Shown: positions 18,628 to 27,384, counted from the stretch's first letter. The stretch is 64,000 nt of DNA from Kitasatospora phosalacinea (GCF_000717185.1 NZ_JNYE01000001.1:62001-126000), one strand, 5' to 3'. A program made the numbers and translations. Notes: generated by a model from the letters alone, not told the origin.

Positions 18628-19066
18628 GCCAGCTCCCCGGCCGGACGCGGACCGGATCTTCGAATCCGCTCCCCTGCGTGCAGGGTACGCACTCGACTAC
18701 CCCCTCGTACCGACTTCTCCTCGAATCACGTTCCGGATCGGTGGTCCTGCCCCTGTACGGGCCCGCCGCCTGGTAAAGGGGCGTCAGCGCCCGGGCGCGG
18801 CCGCTCTCACAGTCGCCGCCCGGCGCTGCTGAGGTCGAAGTTCCGGCGGTGAAACAGGGCGGCCCCGGTCGGGAAACACCCTCCGAGCATGCTCGGTGCC
18901 ACGACAGCGACCGGGTCACGGGCCACCGAAGGCCCGTCCGGTCGAGGCCTCCGGCGGGACCGGAGGCGTGCTGCGCCCCGGAGCGACGGTGATCCGGTCG
19001 GCGCTCGGCCAGCCCGCCAGCTCCGACCTCCCACCGTCCGGAGCACGACCTCGGAGGGACTTCCCG
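18628..19066. other. Intergenic region, divergent promoters of the HTH/Sel1 gene and nirB
   Basis: 439 bp without a convincing gene. The part nearest the HTH/Sel1 gene (18655-18780) is less GC-rich than its flanks. It contains the GlnR-like box at 18840-18877 and ends in the TCGGAGGGA ribosome-binding site of nirB. Confidence 0.6.
18840..18877 (+). promoter_or_regulatory. Probable GlnR box upstream of nirB
   Basis: GTTCC-n6-GAAAC-n6-GCCCC-n6-GAAAC. All four elements keep the exact 11-bp period of the streptomycete GlnR consensus (GTnAC-n6-GAAAC-n6-GTnAC-n6-GAAAC). Both GAAAC elements are perfect, the first GTnAC is 3 of 4 fixed bases, and the second is weak. nirB is a known GlnR target in Streptomyces. 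The box ends 189 bp before the nirB start. Confidence 0.55.
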
Positions 19067-21694
19067 ATGACCACCACCAAGCCCACACTGCTCCTGGTCG
19101 GCTACGGCATGGTCGGCCACCGCTTCCTGGAGGCCCTGGCCGACACCGGTGCCGCTGCCCGCTACCGGGTCGTCGTCCTCGCCGAGGAGCCCCGGCCCGC
19201 CTACGACCGGGTCGGCCTGACCTCCTACTTCTCCGGCCGGAGCGCGGACGACCTGCTGCTCGCCGAAGAGGGCTTCACCGATCGGCACGGGTTCGAGGTG
19301 CACCTCTCCTCCCCCGCCGTCTCGCTCGACCCGGCGGCCCGGACCGTCACCACGGCCGCCGGGCACACCCTCTCCTACGACACCCTGGTGCTGGCCACCG
19401 GCTCCTACCCCTTCGTCCCGCCGGTGGACGGCCGGGACGCCGAGGGCTGCTTCGTCTACCGCACCATCGAGGACCTCCAGGCGATCGAGGCGTACTCGGC
19501 CGGGGCCCGGGTCGGTGCGGTGGTCGGCGGCGGCCTGCTCGGGCTGGAGGCCGCCGGTGCGCTGAAGGGCCTGGGCCTGGAGACCCACGTGGTGGAGTTC
19601 GCGCCGCGGCTGATGCCCGTCCAGGTCGACGACGCCGGCGGCGCCGCGCTGCGGCGGACCATCGAGTCAATGGGCGTGGTGGTGCACACCGGCATCGGCA
19701 CCAAGGCGATCACCGTCGCCGAGGGGCGCGCGGTCGGCATGTCCTTCACCGACGACTCCGAGCTGGCCACCGACCTGGTGGTCTTCTCCGCCGGTGTCCG
19801 CCCCCGCGACCAGCTGGCCCGCGAGGCCGGTCTGACGGTCGGTGAGCGCGGCGGCATCGCGATCGACGAGCACTGCCGCACCTCCGACCCGCACGTCTTC
19901 GCCATCGGCGAGTGCGCCCTCGCGGTGGACGGCCGGGTGTACGGCCTGGTCGCCCCCGGCTACGAGATGGCCGTCTCGGTGGCCCAGCAGCTCGCCGAGC
20001 AGGCCGCGCAGCCGTTCACCGGCGCGGACCTCTCCACCAAGCTCAAGCTGCTCGGCGTCGACGTGGCCAGCTTCGGCGACGCCTTCGGCAGCACGCCCGG
20101 CTCGCTCGACGTGGTCTACTCCGACTCCCGTTCCGGCGTCTACAAGAAGCTGGTGGTCACCGGCGAGGGGGAGCTGCTCGGCGGCATCCTGGTCGGCGAC
20201 GCCTCGGCCTACGCCACGCTCCGCCCGCTGGCGGGCACCGGTCGGCCGCTGCCCGTCCCCGCCGAGTCGCTGGTCCTGCCCGCCGGTGCGGACACCGCCG
20301 TCTCGCTCGGCAGTTCCGCACTGCCCGACGAGGCGGTGGTCTGCAGCTGCAACAACGTCACCAAGGGCACGATCCGGGCGGCCGTCACCGACCACCAGTG
20401 CACCACCGTCCCCGAGGTGAAGAAGTGCACCCGGGCGGGCACCAACTGCGGCTCCTGCGTGAAGCTGCTCGGCACGATCGTCGCGGACGAGCTGGAGGCC
20501 GGCGGCGTCGAGGTCGACCGGGGCCTGTGCCCGTGCTTCGCCCACACCCGGGCCGAGCTGTACGAGATCGTCCTGGTCAAGCGGATCCCCACGCACCGCC
20601 AGCTGCTCGCCGAGCACGGCCGGGCGCCGGAGGGCTCCGAGGGCTGCGAGGTCTGCAAGCCGACGGTCGCCTCGATCATCGCCTCGCTGGCACCCGAGCT
20701 GGAGGCCTCCGGGCACATCCTGGACGGCGAGCAGAGCGGCCTGCAGGACACCAACGACCACTTCCTGGCGAACCTGCAGAAGAACGGCTCCTACTCGGTG
20801 GTGCCGCGCATCCCCGGCGGCGAGATCACCCCGGACAAGCTGATCGTGATCGGTGAGGTGGCCAAGGAGTTCGGCCTCTACACCAAGATCACCGGCGGTC
20901 AGCGGATCGACCTGTTCGGCGCCAGCGTGGACCAGCTGCCGATGATCTGGAGCCGACTGGTCGCGGCGGGCTTCGAGTCCGGCCACGCGTACGGGAAGTC
21001 CCTGCGCACCGTGAAGTCCTGCGTCGGCTCCACCTGGTGCCGCTACGGCGTGCAGGACTCGGTCGCCATGGCCATCCAGCTGGAGCTGCGCTACCGCGGC
21101 CTGCGCTCGCCGCACAAGCTCAAGTCCGCGGTCTCCGGCTGCGCCCGCGAGTGCGCCGAGGCCCGCGGCAAGGACTTCGGCGTCATCGCCACCACCAACG
21201 GCTGGAACCTGTACGTCGGCGGCAACGGCGGTGCCACCCCGCGGCACGCCGACCTGCTGGCCCAGGACCTGGACGACGAGCAGCTGGTCCGCCTGATCGA
21301 CCGCTTCCTGATGTTCTACATCCGCACCGCCGACCGGTTGGAGCGCACCTCCACCTGGTTGGAGCGGATCGAGGGCGGCCTGGACCACGTCCGCGAGGTG
21401 GTGGTCGAGGACTCCTTGGGCATCGCCGAGGAGCTGGAGGCCCTGATGGCCCGCCACATCGGCGACTACCAGGACGAGTGGGCGGCGACCCTGGCCGACC
21501 CCGAGCGGATGCGCAGGTTCGTCTCCTTCGTCAACGCCCCCGGGGTGCCCGACCCGAGCATCCGCTTCGTGCCCGAGCGCGACCAGGTCAAGCCCGACCT
21601 GGTGCTGCTGGCCACCGAGGAGCAGCTGCTCGCCGCCCTCGACCCCGACAACGCCCCGTTCCCGGCCGACCGCATCCTGGAGGAAGCCCGATGA
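19067..21694 (+). CDS. nirB: Assimilatory nitrite reductase [NAD(P)H], large subunit
   Basis: Reduces nitrite to ammonium with six electrons from NAD(P)H. 875 residues, normal for NirB. The ATG at 19067 follows TCGGAGGGA. The N-terminal FAD/NAD(P)H domain starts LLLVGYGMVGHRFLEAL and has VVGGGLLGLEAAGAL and VFAIGECA. A BFD-like [2Fe-2S] segment carries CSCNNVTKGTIRAAV and CTRAGTNCGSC, with a second Cys-rich stretch (GLCPCFAH, GCEVCKP). The C-terminal half is the sulfite/nitrite reductase hemoprotein fold, with siroheme-[4Fe-4S] ligands in SCVGSTWCRYG and SGCARECAEARGKDFG. It overlaps nirD by four bases (ATGA). Confidence 0.96.
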   Translation: MTTTKPTLLLVGYGMVGHRFLEALADTGAAARYRVVVLAEEPRPAYDRVGLTSYFSGRSADDLLLAEEGFTDRHGFEVHLSSPAVSLDPAARTVTTAAGHTLSYDTLVLATGSYPFVPPVDGRDAEGCFVYRTIEDLQAIEAYSAGARVGAVVGGGLLGLEAAGALKGLGLETHVVEFAPRLMPVQVDDAGGAALRRTIESMGVVVHTGIGTKAITVAEGRAVGMSFTDDSELATDLVVFSAGVRPRDQLAREAGLTVGERGGIAIDEHCRTSDPHVFAIGECALAVDGRVYGLVAPGYEMAVSVAQQLAEQAAQPFTGADLSTKLKLLGVDVASFGDAFGSTPGSLDVVYSDSRSGVYKKLVVTGEGELLGGILVGDASAYATLRPLAGTGRPLPVPAESLVLPAGADTAVSLGSSALPDEAVVCSCNNVTKGTIRAAVTDHQCTTVPEVKKCTRAGTNCGSCVKLLGTIVADELEAGGVEVDRGLCPCFAHTRAELYEIVLVKRIPTHRQLLAEHGRAPEGSEGCEVCKPTVASIIASLAPELEASGHILDGEQSGLQDTNDHFLANLQKNGSYSVVPRIPGGEITPDKLIVIGEVAKEFGLYTKITGGQRIDLFGASVDQLPMIWSRLVAAGFESGHAYGKSLRTVKSCVGSTWCRYGVQDSVAMAIQLELRYRGLRSPHKLKSAVSGCARECAEARGKDFGVIATTNGWNLYVGGNGGATPRHADLLAQDLDDEQLVRLIDRFLMFYIRTADRLERTSTWLERIEGGLDHVREVVVEDSLGIAEELEALMARHIGDYQDEWAATLADPERMRRFVSFVNAPGVPDPSIRFVPERDQVKPDLVLLATEEQLLAALDPDNAPFPADRILEEAR

Positions 21695-22038
21695 CCATCA
21701 CCGCCTCTGCCACCCGGGTCGAACTGCTCTCCCCCGCCGGCTGGTCCCCGGTCTGCGACTGGGACCTGCTGGTCCCCGGCCGCGGCGTCGCCGTCCTGCT
21801 GCCGGACGGCCGCCAGGCCGCCGTGTTCCGGGACGGCAGCGACCGCATCTACGCCGTCGACAACCGCGACCCGTTCACCGGCGCGTACGTCCTCTCCCGG
21901 GGCCTGATCGGCTCCACCGCGGACGGCCGGGTCTACGTGGCCTCGCCGCTGCTCAAGCAGCGCTTCGACCTGCTCACCGGGGAGTGCCTGGACGACGAGG
22001 ACGTCCGGATCGCCGTCCACACGGCCCGCTCCGCCTGA
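21691..22038 (+). CDS. nirD: Nitrite reductase small subunit
   Basis: 115-residue Rieske-fold accessory subunit of NirBD. It begins MTITASATRVELLSPAGWSPVCDWDLLVPGRGVAVLLPDG and continues IYAVDNRDPFTGAYVLSRGLIG...VYVASPLLKQRFDLLTGECLDD, the NirD pattern. As in other NirD proteins, the Cys/His pairs needed for a Rieske cluster are absent, so it is structural rather than an electron carrier. Its ATG overlaps the nirB stop (ATGA), giving translational coupling and matched stoichiometry. Confidence 0.95.
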   Translation: MTITASATRVELLSPAGWSPVCDWDLLVPGRGVAVLLPDGRQAAVFRDGSDRIYAVDNRDPFTGAYVLSRGLIGSTADGRVYVASPLLKQRFDLLTGECLDDEDVRIAVHTARSA

Positions 22039-22109
22039 CCGGACGGGGGCGGGGGCCCGGCCATCCGTCCGACCCAGCCGCCCGATCCAGCCGCCCGGCC
22101 CGCCTGACC

Positions 22110-22147
22110 GACCTCGTCCCCGTCGTCCCGCCGACGGGGGCGAGGTC
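22110..22147. terminator. Bidirectional terminator after nirD
   Basis: A 15-bp stem (GACCTCGTCCCCGTC with GACGGGGGCGAGGTC, one wobble) and an 8-nt loop lie between the convergent nirD and GDSL genes. The stem overlaps the first base or two of the GDSL gene's stop codon. Confidence 0.75.
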
Positions 22148-23096
22148 AGTGCTGTTGCCGGAGCGAGGCCAGGACGGCGGCGGCCATGCCCTGTTGGCCC
22201 TGGGCGTTCGGGTGGATCGGTGCCAGCCCCTGGTCGGCGGCGAGGGGCTCTATCCACCGGGTGCCCGCGGCCTCGCACATGTCGTGGCCGGCGGAGGAGG
22301 AGTAGGTGTCGACGAACGCCACCCCGGCGGCTTCGGCCCGCTGCCGGAGCATGCTGTTCAACTGCTGTTCCTGCTCCGCGACGAAGCCGACGTCGGCACC
22401 GGCGATCCCCTCGCCCAGGGTGTCGACGCAGCGGCCCGGGTCCTGCGGCACCAGGGCCGGGTACCCGACAAGCAGCACCTCGGCCTGCGGGGCCCGCCGT
22501 TTGATCTCGGCGAGGACCGCGGCGAGCCGTTCCCCGGTGGTCGTCATCTTCCGCTGGACCTCGCCGCGCCCGGCGCCGGTCGTGTAGTACGCCCGACAGG
22601 GCGCCTCGTCGCCCCGGCCGGTCAGGCCGTGCCGGACGTTCTCGATCGCGCAACGGCCCAGCACGTCGAGGAAGCCTGCGTCGTTGCCGCCGATTCCGAG
22701 CGTCACCAGCCGGGTGGCCGCGCCGAGCGCGTCCAACTGCGGCGGGTTGGTTCCGTCGTCGGTCCGCTGGGCGGCCGTCAGGTCGCCGGTGCGGGCGCCG
22801 CTGCAGCTGACGTCGGTGAAGTCCTTGAGGCCGAGCTGCTGGGCCACCAGCGACGGGTAGTTGACGCCCGAGCGGCCGCAGCCCTGCGGGGAGCCGTGCT
22901 GGGGCGGGATCCGCAGGCCCGAGGTGTAAGAGTCCCCGAGGGCGACGTACGGCCCGGTGACCGGGGTGGCGGAAGGCGCCGGAGAGGCCCGGTCGGGCTC
23001 CGGCGACGGGGCGGCCGACCCCGCGCTGCACCCGGCGGTGCCGATCAGGGCCGCCCCCGCCAGGACCGCCGCGGCGGTCGACAACCCGCGGCGCAC
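22146..23096 (-). CDS. SGNH/GDSL-family hydrolase, lipoprotein
   Basis: Secreted esterase or lipase-like enzyme of 316 residues. It starts at a GTG directly after the PAC2 stop codon. Residues 1-23 are a lipoprotein signal (RRGLSTAAAVLAGAALIGTAGC). Block I is YVALGDSYTSG, with the nucleophile in GDS; block III is IGGNDAGF; the C-terminal catalytic Asp-His segment is APIHPNAQGQQGMAAAV. Cysteine pairs (CGRSG, DVSCSGA, GRCAIEN, PCRAYY) resemble the disulfide-bearing Streptomyces lipase A/Rv0518-like family. Substrate unknown. Confidence 0.88.
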   Translation of the reverse strand: MRRGLSTAAAVLAGAALIGTAGCSAGSAAPSPEPDRASPAPSATPVTGPYVALGDSYTSGLRIPPQHGSPQGCGRSGVNYPSLVAQQLGLKDFTDVSCSGARTGDLTAAQRTDDGTNPPQLDALGAATRLVTLGIGGNDAGFLDVLGRCAIENVRHGLTGRGDEAPCRAYYTTGAGRGEVQRKMTTTGERLAAVLAEIKRRAPQAEVLLVGYPALVPQDPGRCVDTLGEGIAGADVGFVAEQEQQLNSMLRQRAEAAGVAFVDTYSSSAGHDMCEAAGTRWIEPLAADQGLAPIHPNAQGQQGMAAAVLASLRQQH

Positions 23097-24038
23097 CTAC
23101 TCGGCGCCGCGCTCGTGCTCGGCCAGGAACTCCTCGAACCTGCGGCCGAGCTCGTCGGCCGAGGGGAGGTCGCTGGCCTCGGCCAGGAGGCTCTCCCGGT
23201 CGACCGCGCCGGAGACCGCGTCGTACTGGCCCTCCATGCCCTGGATCGCCGAGCGCAGCTCGCCGTCGCCCTGGGAGAGCTGGTCCTCGATCTCGGCGTA
23301 GACCTCGTTGACCCGGGCCCGCAGCTCGCTGCCGGGCAGGACCAGGCCGGTCGCGGACTGGACGGCCTCCAGGATCGCCACCGCCGCGGCCGGGTAGGAG
23401 GAGCGGGCGATGTAGTGGGGGACGTGGGCCGCGAAGCCCAGCACGTCGTGCCCCGCCTCGCCGAGCCGGTACTCGACCAGTGCCTGGGCGCTGCCGGGCA
23501 CCTGTGCCTGGTCGAACCACTTGGGGTGCCCCGCCGCCAGGTCCACCCGGTTGCCGTGCGGGGTGAGACCGACCGGACGGGTGTGCGGGACGCCCATCGG
23601 AATGCCGTGGAAGGAGAGCGCGAGCCTGATCTCGAACTGCTCCACCAGGTGGCCGACGGCAGCCGCGAACAGCTCCCACTCGGTGTCCGGCTCGGGGCCC
23701 GTGAGCACCAGGAAGGGCGCGCCCACCGCGTCGCGCACCAGTTGGAGCTGGATCTCCGGCGGGTCGTAGTCCGTCCAGCTCTCGCGGTCGAAGGTCATCG
23801 CGGGGCGGCGGGCCCGGTAGTCGACCAGCCGGTCGTGGTCGAAGCGGGCCACCACCTGCGGGGCCCCCTGCTCCAGTAGGTGCGCAACGACCTGACCGCC
23901 CGCCTCACCGGCGTCCATGAAGCCCTCGAAGTGGTACAGCAGCACCAGGCCGGCACCGGCCTCGGCGGCGGCGCGGGCCGCCGCCAGGGCGGTCACACCC
24001 TGCGGTTCCAGCTCGTACAGCTCCTTGGGATCACGCAC
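23097..24038 (-). CDS. PAC2-family protein (proteasome assembly chaperone-like)
   Basis: 313 residues with the PAC2 fold: [49 protein letters not shown] at the start, [30 protein letters not shown] in the middle, and [26 protein letters not shown] near residue 210, with a helical C-terminus. It starts at GTG 24038, where conservation begins. The family is widespread in actinobacteria and is related by sequence to eukaryotic proteasome assembly chaperone 2, but its bacterial role is not settled. The next gene on the same strand follows with no gap. Confidence 0.85.
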   Translation of the reverse strand: MRDPKELYELEPQGVTALAAARAAAEAGAGLVLLYHFEGFMDAGEAGGQVVAHLLEQGAPQVVARFDHDRLVDYRARRPAMTFDRESWTDYDPPEIQLQLVRDAVGAPFLVLTGPEPDTEWELFAAAVGHLVEQFEIRLALSFHGIPMGVPHTRPVGLTPHGNRVDLAAGHPKWFDQAQVPGSAQALVEYRLGEAGHDVLGFAAHVPHYIARSSYPAAAVAILEAVQSATGLVLPGSELRARVNEVYAEIEDQLSQGDGELRSAIQGMEGQYDAVSGAVDRESLLAEASDLPSADELGRRFEEFLAEHERGAE

Positions 24039-24691
24039 GGCGCACCCATCCCCGTTCCGTCTCGTCGTCTCGGAATGCTTTCGGATCTGATCTGTCCAGC
24101 GTGCGACGGCCCGCCGACATTCCCGTCCCCGCACGAGTCTTCACGCCGTCTCTCGAATCCTCTCACCTCCGGGTAAAGCGCCTGGTCGCGGGCGTGGCAG
24201 ACGGGTCGACCGGTAGGGCGGCGGAGCGTCCCGGCGTGCCGAAAGGACCCACACGCCCCCGTTGGCGCGCCGCGAAGTGACGCACCGCCTTCTGGCGGGT
24301 ATCGTCCTCTCGCTGCCTCGCATCGTCGCGTCGTCGCGCCACGCCGTCTGTCACGTCGTGGGCCACGCCCCGGTCCGTTGCGCTGCCAGCCATCCCATGC
24401 GCACCTTGCCTTCACCTGGCCGCCTGCTTCGCTTCGTGATCTCGTTTCCCTCTCGGCCATCTCGCGGACGCACACTGTCCCGTCGCTCATCCCGCCGGAT
24501 CGGTCCGTCGACCCGTGTCCGCACCGGCACCGCGCTGCCCGCCTCCGGGCTGCCGTCCCGCCGCACGCCCGAGCCTCTGGCGTAGCGCCCCCGGGCGGCC
24601 GTTCTCCGGGGCCGGGGCGATACGACCACTGTCCTCGCGCCGCGAACCCGGCACGCGGGCACCCGACGACCGCCGAAGGACCGAAGGATCC
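24039..24691. other. Large intergenic region between PAC2 and GNAT genes
   Basis: 653 bp between divergent genes. Short overlapping frames exist on both strands but are Arg/Ser/Pro-rich, lack ribosome-binding sites and do not show the G/C third-position bias of real genes here. Base composition is visibly less GC-rich than the flanks, with a TCGTCGCG-type repeat near 24318-24336. It must contain both promoters; I recognise no RNA or operator. Confidence 0.5.
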
Positions 24692-25447
24692 GTGCCCGTA
24701 CCCGTCACCCTCTACGGCCGCACCGTGCGGCTGGAACCTCTCGCCGAGCACCACGCCGCAGCCTTGGCCGTGGCCGGTTCCGAGGACCGTACGACCTACG
24801 CCTTCACCCCTGTCCCGCACGGCCTGGAAGCCGCCCGGGAGTACGTCGCCCGTGCCCTCGCCGATCGGGCGGCGGGCCGGTCGATGCCGTTCGCCACCGT
24901 GAGCACGGCCGACAACCGGGTCGTCGGCTCGACCCGCTTCCTGGAACTGGACTACTGGCAGGGCCCGCTGGTCTGGCCGCCCGCGCCGGGCGTGCCGCAC
25001 GGTGACCCGCTGCAGGCGGTGCCGGACGCCGCGGAGATCGGCAACACCTGGCTGTCCCCGCGGGCGCAGGGCACCGGCATCAACACGGAGGCGAAGCTGC
25101 TGATGCTGCGGTACGCCTTCGAGGTGTGGCGGGTGCAGCGGATCTCGCTGCGGGCGGACGCCCGCAACACCCGCTCCCGGATCGCCATCGAGCGGCTGGG
25201 CGCCACCTCCGAGGGGGTCCGCCGGGCGCACTCCCGCGGCCTGGACGGGGTGGTCCGGTCCACTGCGTTCTACTCGATCCTGGACGAGGAGTGGCCCGCC
25301 GTCCGGGACATCATCGAGTTGCGGATCGCCGCCGCGACCTCGCCCAGCGCGCCGGACCCGGCGCCGCTCAACCAGGAGTGCCTTAGACACGGCAGCCCCC
25401 TGGTCGCCGATCCGATGATCGGTGACTCCCTGGTGTCGGCTGCCTGA
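24692..25447 (+). CDS. GNAT-family N-acetyltransferase
   Basis: 251 residues. GTG start after GAAGGATCC. The fold runs from LYGRTVRLEPLAEHHAAALAVAG to NTWLSPRAQGTGINTEAKLLMLRYAFEVWRVQRISLRADARNTRSRIAIERLGATSEGVRRAHSRGLDGVVRSTAFYSILDEEW. The acetyl-CoA pyrophosphate loop is RAQGTGINTEAK (in place of QRxGxG/A), and the NTRSRIAIERLGA helix is typical of RimJ/RimL-like enzymes. The last 35 residues (AAATSPSAPDPAPLNQECL...) are outside the domain and look unstructured. Target unknown. Confidence 0.88.
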   Translation: MPVPVTLYGRTVRLEPLAEHHAAALAVAGSEDRTTYAFTPVPHGLEAAREYVARALADRAAGRSMPFATVSTADNRVVGSTRFLELDYWQGPLVWPPAPGVPHGDPLQAVPDAAEIGNTWLSPRAQGTGINTEAKLLMLRYAFEVWRVQRISLRADARNTRSRIAIERLGATSEGVRRAHSRGLDGVVRSTAFYSILDEEWPAVRDIIELRIAAATSPSAPDPAPLNQECLRHGSPLVADPMIGDSLVSAA

Positions 25448-25517
25448 ACCGGCCTTCCCGTTCCGGGGCGGGTGCGCGACGTCAGCGGCGTCGGGCACCC
25501 GCCCTGTCCGGTTCCTC

Positions 25518-25560
25518 CCCGGGGTTTCCCGGGGTTTCCCGGGATGGGGTTCCCGGGGTT
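25518..25560 (+). repeat. CCCGGGGTTT tandem repeat
   Basis: Two perfect copies of CCCGGGGTTT followed by two degenerate ones, in the gap between the convergent GNAT and winged-helix genes. The CCCGGG cores can pair with one another, so it may act in termination. Confidence 0.65.
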
Positions 25561-25677
25561 CTCTGCGCTCTGTCGAGTTGTCAAGGAGCACGGACAGCAC
25601 GGCGTTGGGCCCACCTCCGCTCCTGGGTGTGATCCTGCTGACGCTCCACCGGACCGGCCCGTGCTCCGCCGCTCGGC

Positions 25678-26016
25678 TCAGCCCTCGCCCCCTTCCGCTC
25701 CGGCTCCGGAACCGGATGCGGACCCGGCCGCCTCCGCGGCGGCGGCCAGGTGCTGGAGCGCCGCGAGGTGCTCCGACAGGGCGGCGCGGCCCTGCTGGGT
25801 CGCGGAGAGCCAGGTGCGGGGCCGCTTCCCGACGTAGCCCTTGCGGGCCCGCAGGTAGCCGGCCGTCTCCAGGCCCGCCGCGGTCTTGCTGAGCACCGAG
25901 TCCGAGACCTGGCAGTAGTCGCGGACGACGGAGAACTCGGCTTCCTGGCATCCGCTGAGGAAGGCCAGGACGGTGAGCCTGGTGGGCTGGTGGAGTATCG
26001 GGTCGAGTCCGTTCAC
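25678..26016 (-). CDS. Winged-helix DNA-binding regulator (small MarR-like)
   Basis: 112 residues. GTG start whose G-T-G-A overlaps the stop of the membrane-protein gene upstream. LDPILHQPTRLTVLAFLSGCQEAEFSVVRDYCQVSDSVLSKTAAGLETAGYLRARKGYVGKRPRTWLSATQQGRAALSEHLAALQHLA is the compact winged-helix family (HTH_27/DUF1040-like) often paired with a membrane protein. The C-terminal tail is Ala/Gly/Ser. It probably represses its own operon. Confidence 0.85.
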   Translation of the reverse strand: MNGLDPILHQPTRLTVLAFLSGCQEAEFSVVRDYCQVSDSVLSKTAAGLETAGYLRARKGYVGKRPRTWLSATQQGRAALSEHLAALQHLAAAAEAAGSASGSGAGAEGGEG

Positions 26017-26510
26017 TGCTCGCTGCTCATGCTCTGCTCCTTGACGTCTCGATTGGCCAGGGTGATGACGCCCCACACGGCCAGGCCGCCGACCACGCCC
26101 GCGGCCGCCATGGCCCACCCCTGCTCGCCGGTGGCCAGCCAGGTGCCGAGCCAGGCCAGCACCGCCAGCAGGACGGTCAGGACGAGCGCCCGCAGGACGT
26201 TCGGCGGGACCTTGGTCTTCTCGAACTGCGCGGCGACCCCGCTGGAGCGCATGGCCACCCGCACTATGGCCGCCAGCACCGCCGCGAGGGCGGCCGCGCA
26301 CAGCGGTATCAGCCACTGCGCCTGTCGCTGGAAGCTCTGCCCGATCGCCGCGCAGTAGACCGCGAGGGCGGCGCCCACCCCGGGGCCGTACCACCAGGGC
26401 ATCGGCGCGGGCCGCCGGGCTGCTGCCTGGGCTCGCTGGGCGAGCTCCAACGCCTGTGCGGGCGTGAGCTCCTCGGACTGCTCGTGCGCGTGCTGCCTGT
26501 CGTCAACCAT
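26013..26510 (-). CDS. Membrane protein paired with a winged-helix regulator
   Basis: 165 residues with four predicted membrane helices (about 44-60, 66-90, 110-128 and 134-152) and an Ala/Gln-rich cytosolic N-terminus (LTPAQALELAQRAQAAARRPAPMPWWYGPGVGAAL). The ATG at 26510 follows GGGGGAACC. It overlaps the downstream regulator by four bases (GTGA). This regulator plus small membrane protein pairing is common in actinobacteria; its role is unknown, possibly stress or membrane sensing. Confidence 0.83.
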   Translation of the reverse strand: MVDDRQHAHEQSEELTPAQALELAQRAQAAARRPAPMPWWYGPGVGAALAVYCAAIGQSFQRQAQWLIPLCAAALAAVLAAIVRVAMRSSGVAAQFEKTKVPPNVLRALVLTVLLAVLAWLGTWLATGEQGWAMAAAGVVGGLAVWGVITLANRDVKEQSMSSEQ

Positions 26511-26628
26511 CGGTTCCCCCGAGCGGACGTGCCGTCGAATCCGGCCCGCTGCCGGATCAAGTGCTGCCACTCTGTCACGTACTTTCCAGAAGGGAAAGTA
26601 ATTTTCCGACGGCCCGTCAGCGGCCCCC

Positions 26629-27153
26629 TCAGCAGCGCGGATCGACCTCCCGGAAGGTGGCGTAGTGGTCGGCCGTCCAGTACTGCTCGCCGGTGCCGCC
26701 GGTGACGATCCGCCTGGTCCCGCGGTCGCCCGACCCGGGCGTGACCACGGTGAACTCGTGGTAGTAGCCGCTCCCCTGACGGGGCAGCCGCCCCTCCCGG
26801 TTCTCGAAGACGACGCCGTCCGAGCGGTACGGGTAGGGGCCGCCCCGGGCGATCAGGCCGAGCGTGTCGAGGGCCTGGGCGGGCAGTGCGCTGCGGCAGA
26901 CGTCGGCCAGCGCCGGATCGGTGGGCGTCCAGGCGGCCCGGGCGGTGGGCGACTTGGCCGGAGCCGAGGGCTTGGGCGTGCTCGCGGCTGCGCCCCGGGT
27001 CGCGGCGGCGGACCCGGTGGGCCCGGCGGACGGGGACTTCGCGGCGCTCGCACCGTCCGGGTCGTTCCCGCCGTTCAGCAGGGCGGCGACCCCGGCGGCG
27101 AGGCCGAGCAGGATCGCGGCGACGAGGCCGACCAGGCGGTTTCTGCTGTTCAT
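26629..27153 (-). CDS. Secreted guanyl-specific ribonuclease, RNase Sa/N1 family
   Basis: 174-residue precursor with signal anchor LVGLVAAILLGLAAGVAALL, a Ser/Pro/Ala linker and a catalytic domain of about 96 residues that matches RNase Sa of S. aureofaciens segment by segment: VCRSALPAQALDTLGLIARGGPYPYRSDGVVFENREGRLP, YYHEFTVVTPGSGDRGTRRIVTG, and DHYATFREVDPRC. Catalytic residues equivalent to Sa Glu54 (YHEFTV), Arg65/Arg69 (RGTRRIV) and His85 (DHYATF) are present, as are the two disulfide cysteines. It cleaves RNA after guanosine. No barstar-like inhibitor gene lies next to it. Confidence 0.93.
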   Translation of the reverse strand: MNSRNRLVGLVAAILLGLAAGVAALLNGGNDPDGASAAKSPSAGPTGSAAATRGAAASTPKPSAPAKSPTARAAWTPTDPALADVCRSALPAQALDTLGLIARGGPYPYRSDGVVFENREGRLPRQGSGYYHEFTVVTPGSGDRGTRRIVTGGTGEQYWTADHYATFREVDPRC

Positions 27154-27252
27154 GCCCCAAGCCTGCCGCACCGGCCCACCCGGACGGCGCAGGCGGAGGA
27201 CGCGGTCGGACGGCGCGGTCGGACGGGCGGGGCGCCCGGCCCGGGGAACGCC

Positions 27253-27294
27253 GCCGGGGCGGGAGCGGACGCCGTTGTCCGCTCCCGCCCCGGC
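27253..27294. terminator. Strong terminator hairpin after ppdK
   Basis: An 18-bp perfect stem (arm GCCGGGGCGGGAGCGGAC) with a 6-nt loop. It is the second of three hairpins met by polymerase leaving ppdK on the minus strand. Confidence 0.75.
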
Positions 27295-27300
27295 TGCTCC

Positions 27301-27358
27301 GTACGGCGGCTCTCCTGCGCCGAGCTCCGCCGTACGCCCCTCCCCTTCCGGAGGGGTG
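27301..27358. terminator. Two further tandem hairpins after ppdK
   Basis: GTACGGCGG/CCGCCGTAC (27301-27335) and CCCCTCC/GGAGGGG (27337-27356) lie within 30 bp of the ppdK stop, upstream of the larger hairpin at 27253-27294. Confidence 0.55.
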
Positions 27359-27384
27359 CGGTCAGTGAACCGCGCTGCTTCGTG

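Noticed and set aside
15470..19588. A 1372-codon minus-strand frame spanning the HTH/Sel1 gene and nirB start
   Set aside because: It is Arg/Pro/Gly-rich and crosses the nirB 5' end, and the Sel1-repeat protein on the same strand in another frame has proper domain structure.
24141..24585. Short frames of 60-107 codons on both strands between PAC2 and GNAT
   Set aside because: No ribosome-binding site, no codon bias and Arg-rich products; probably non-coding.
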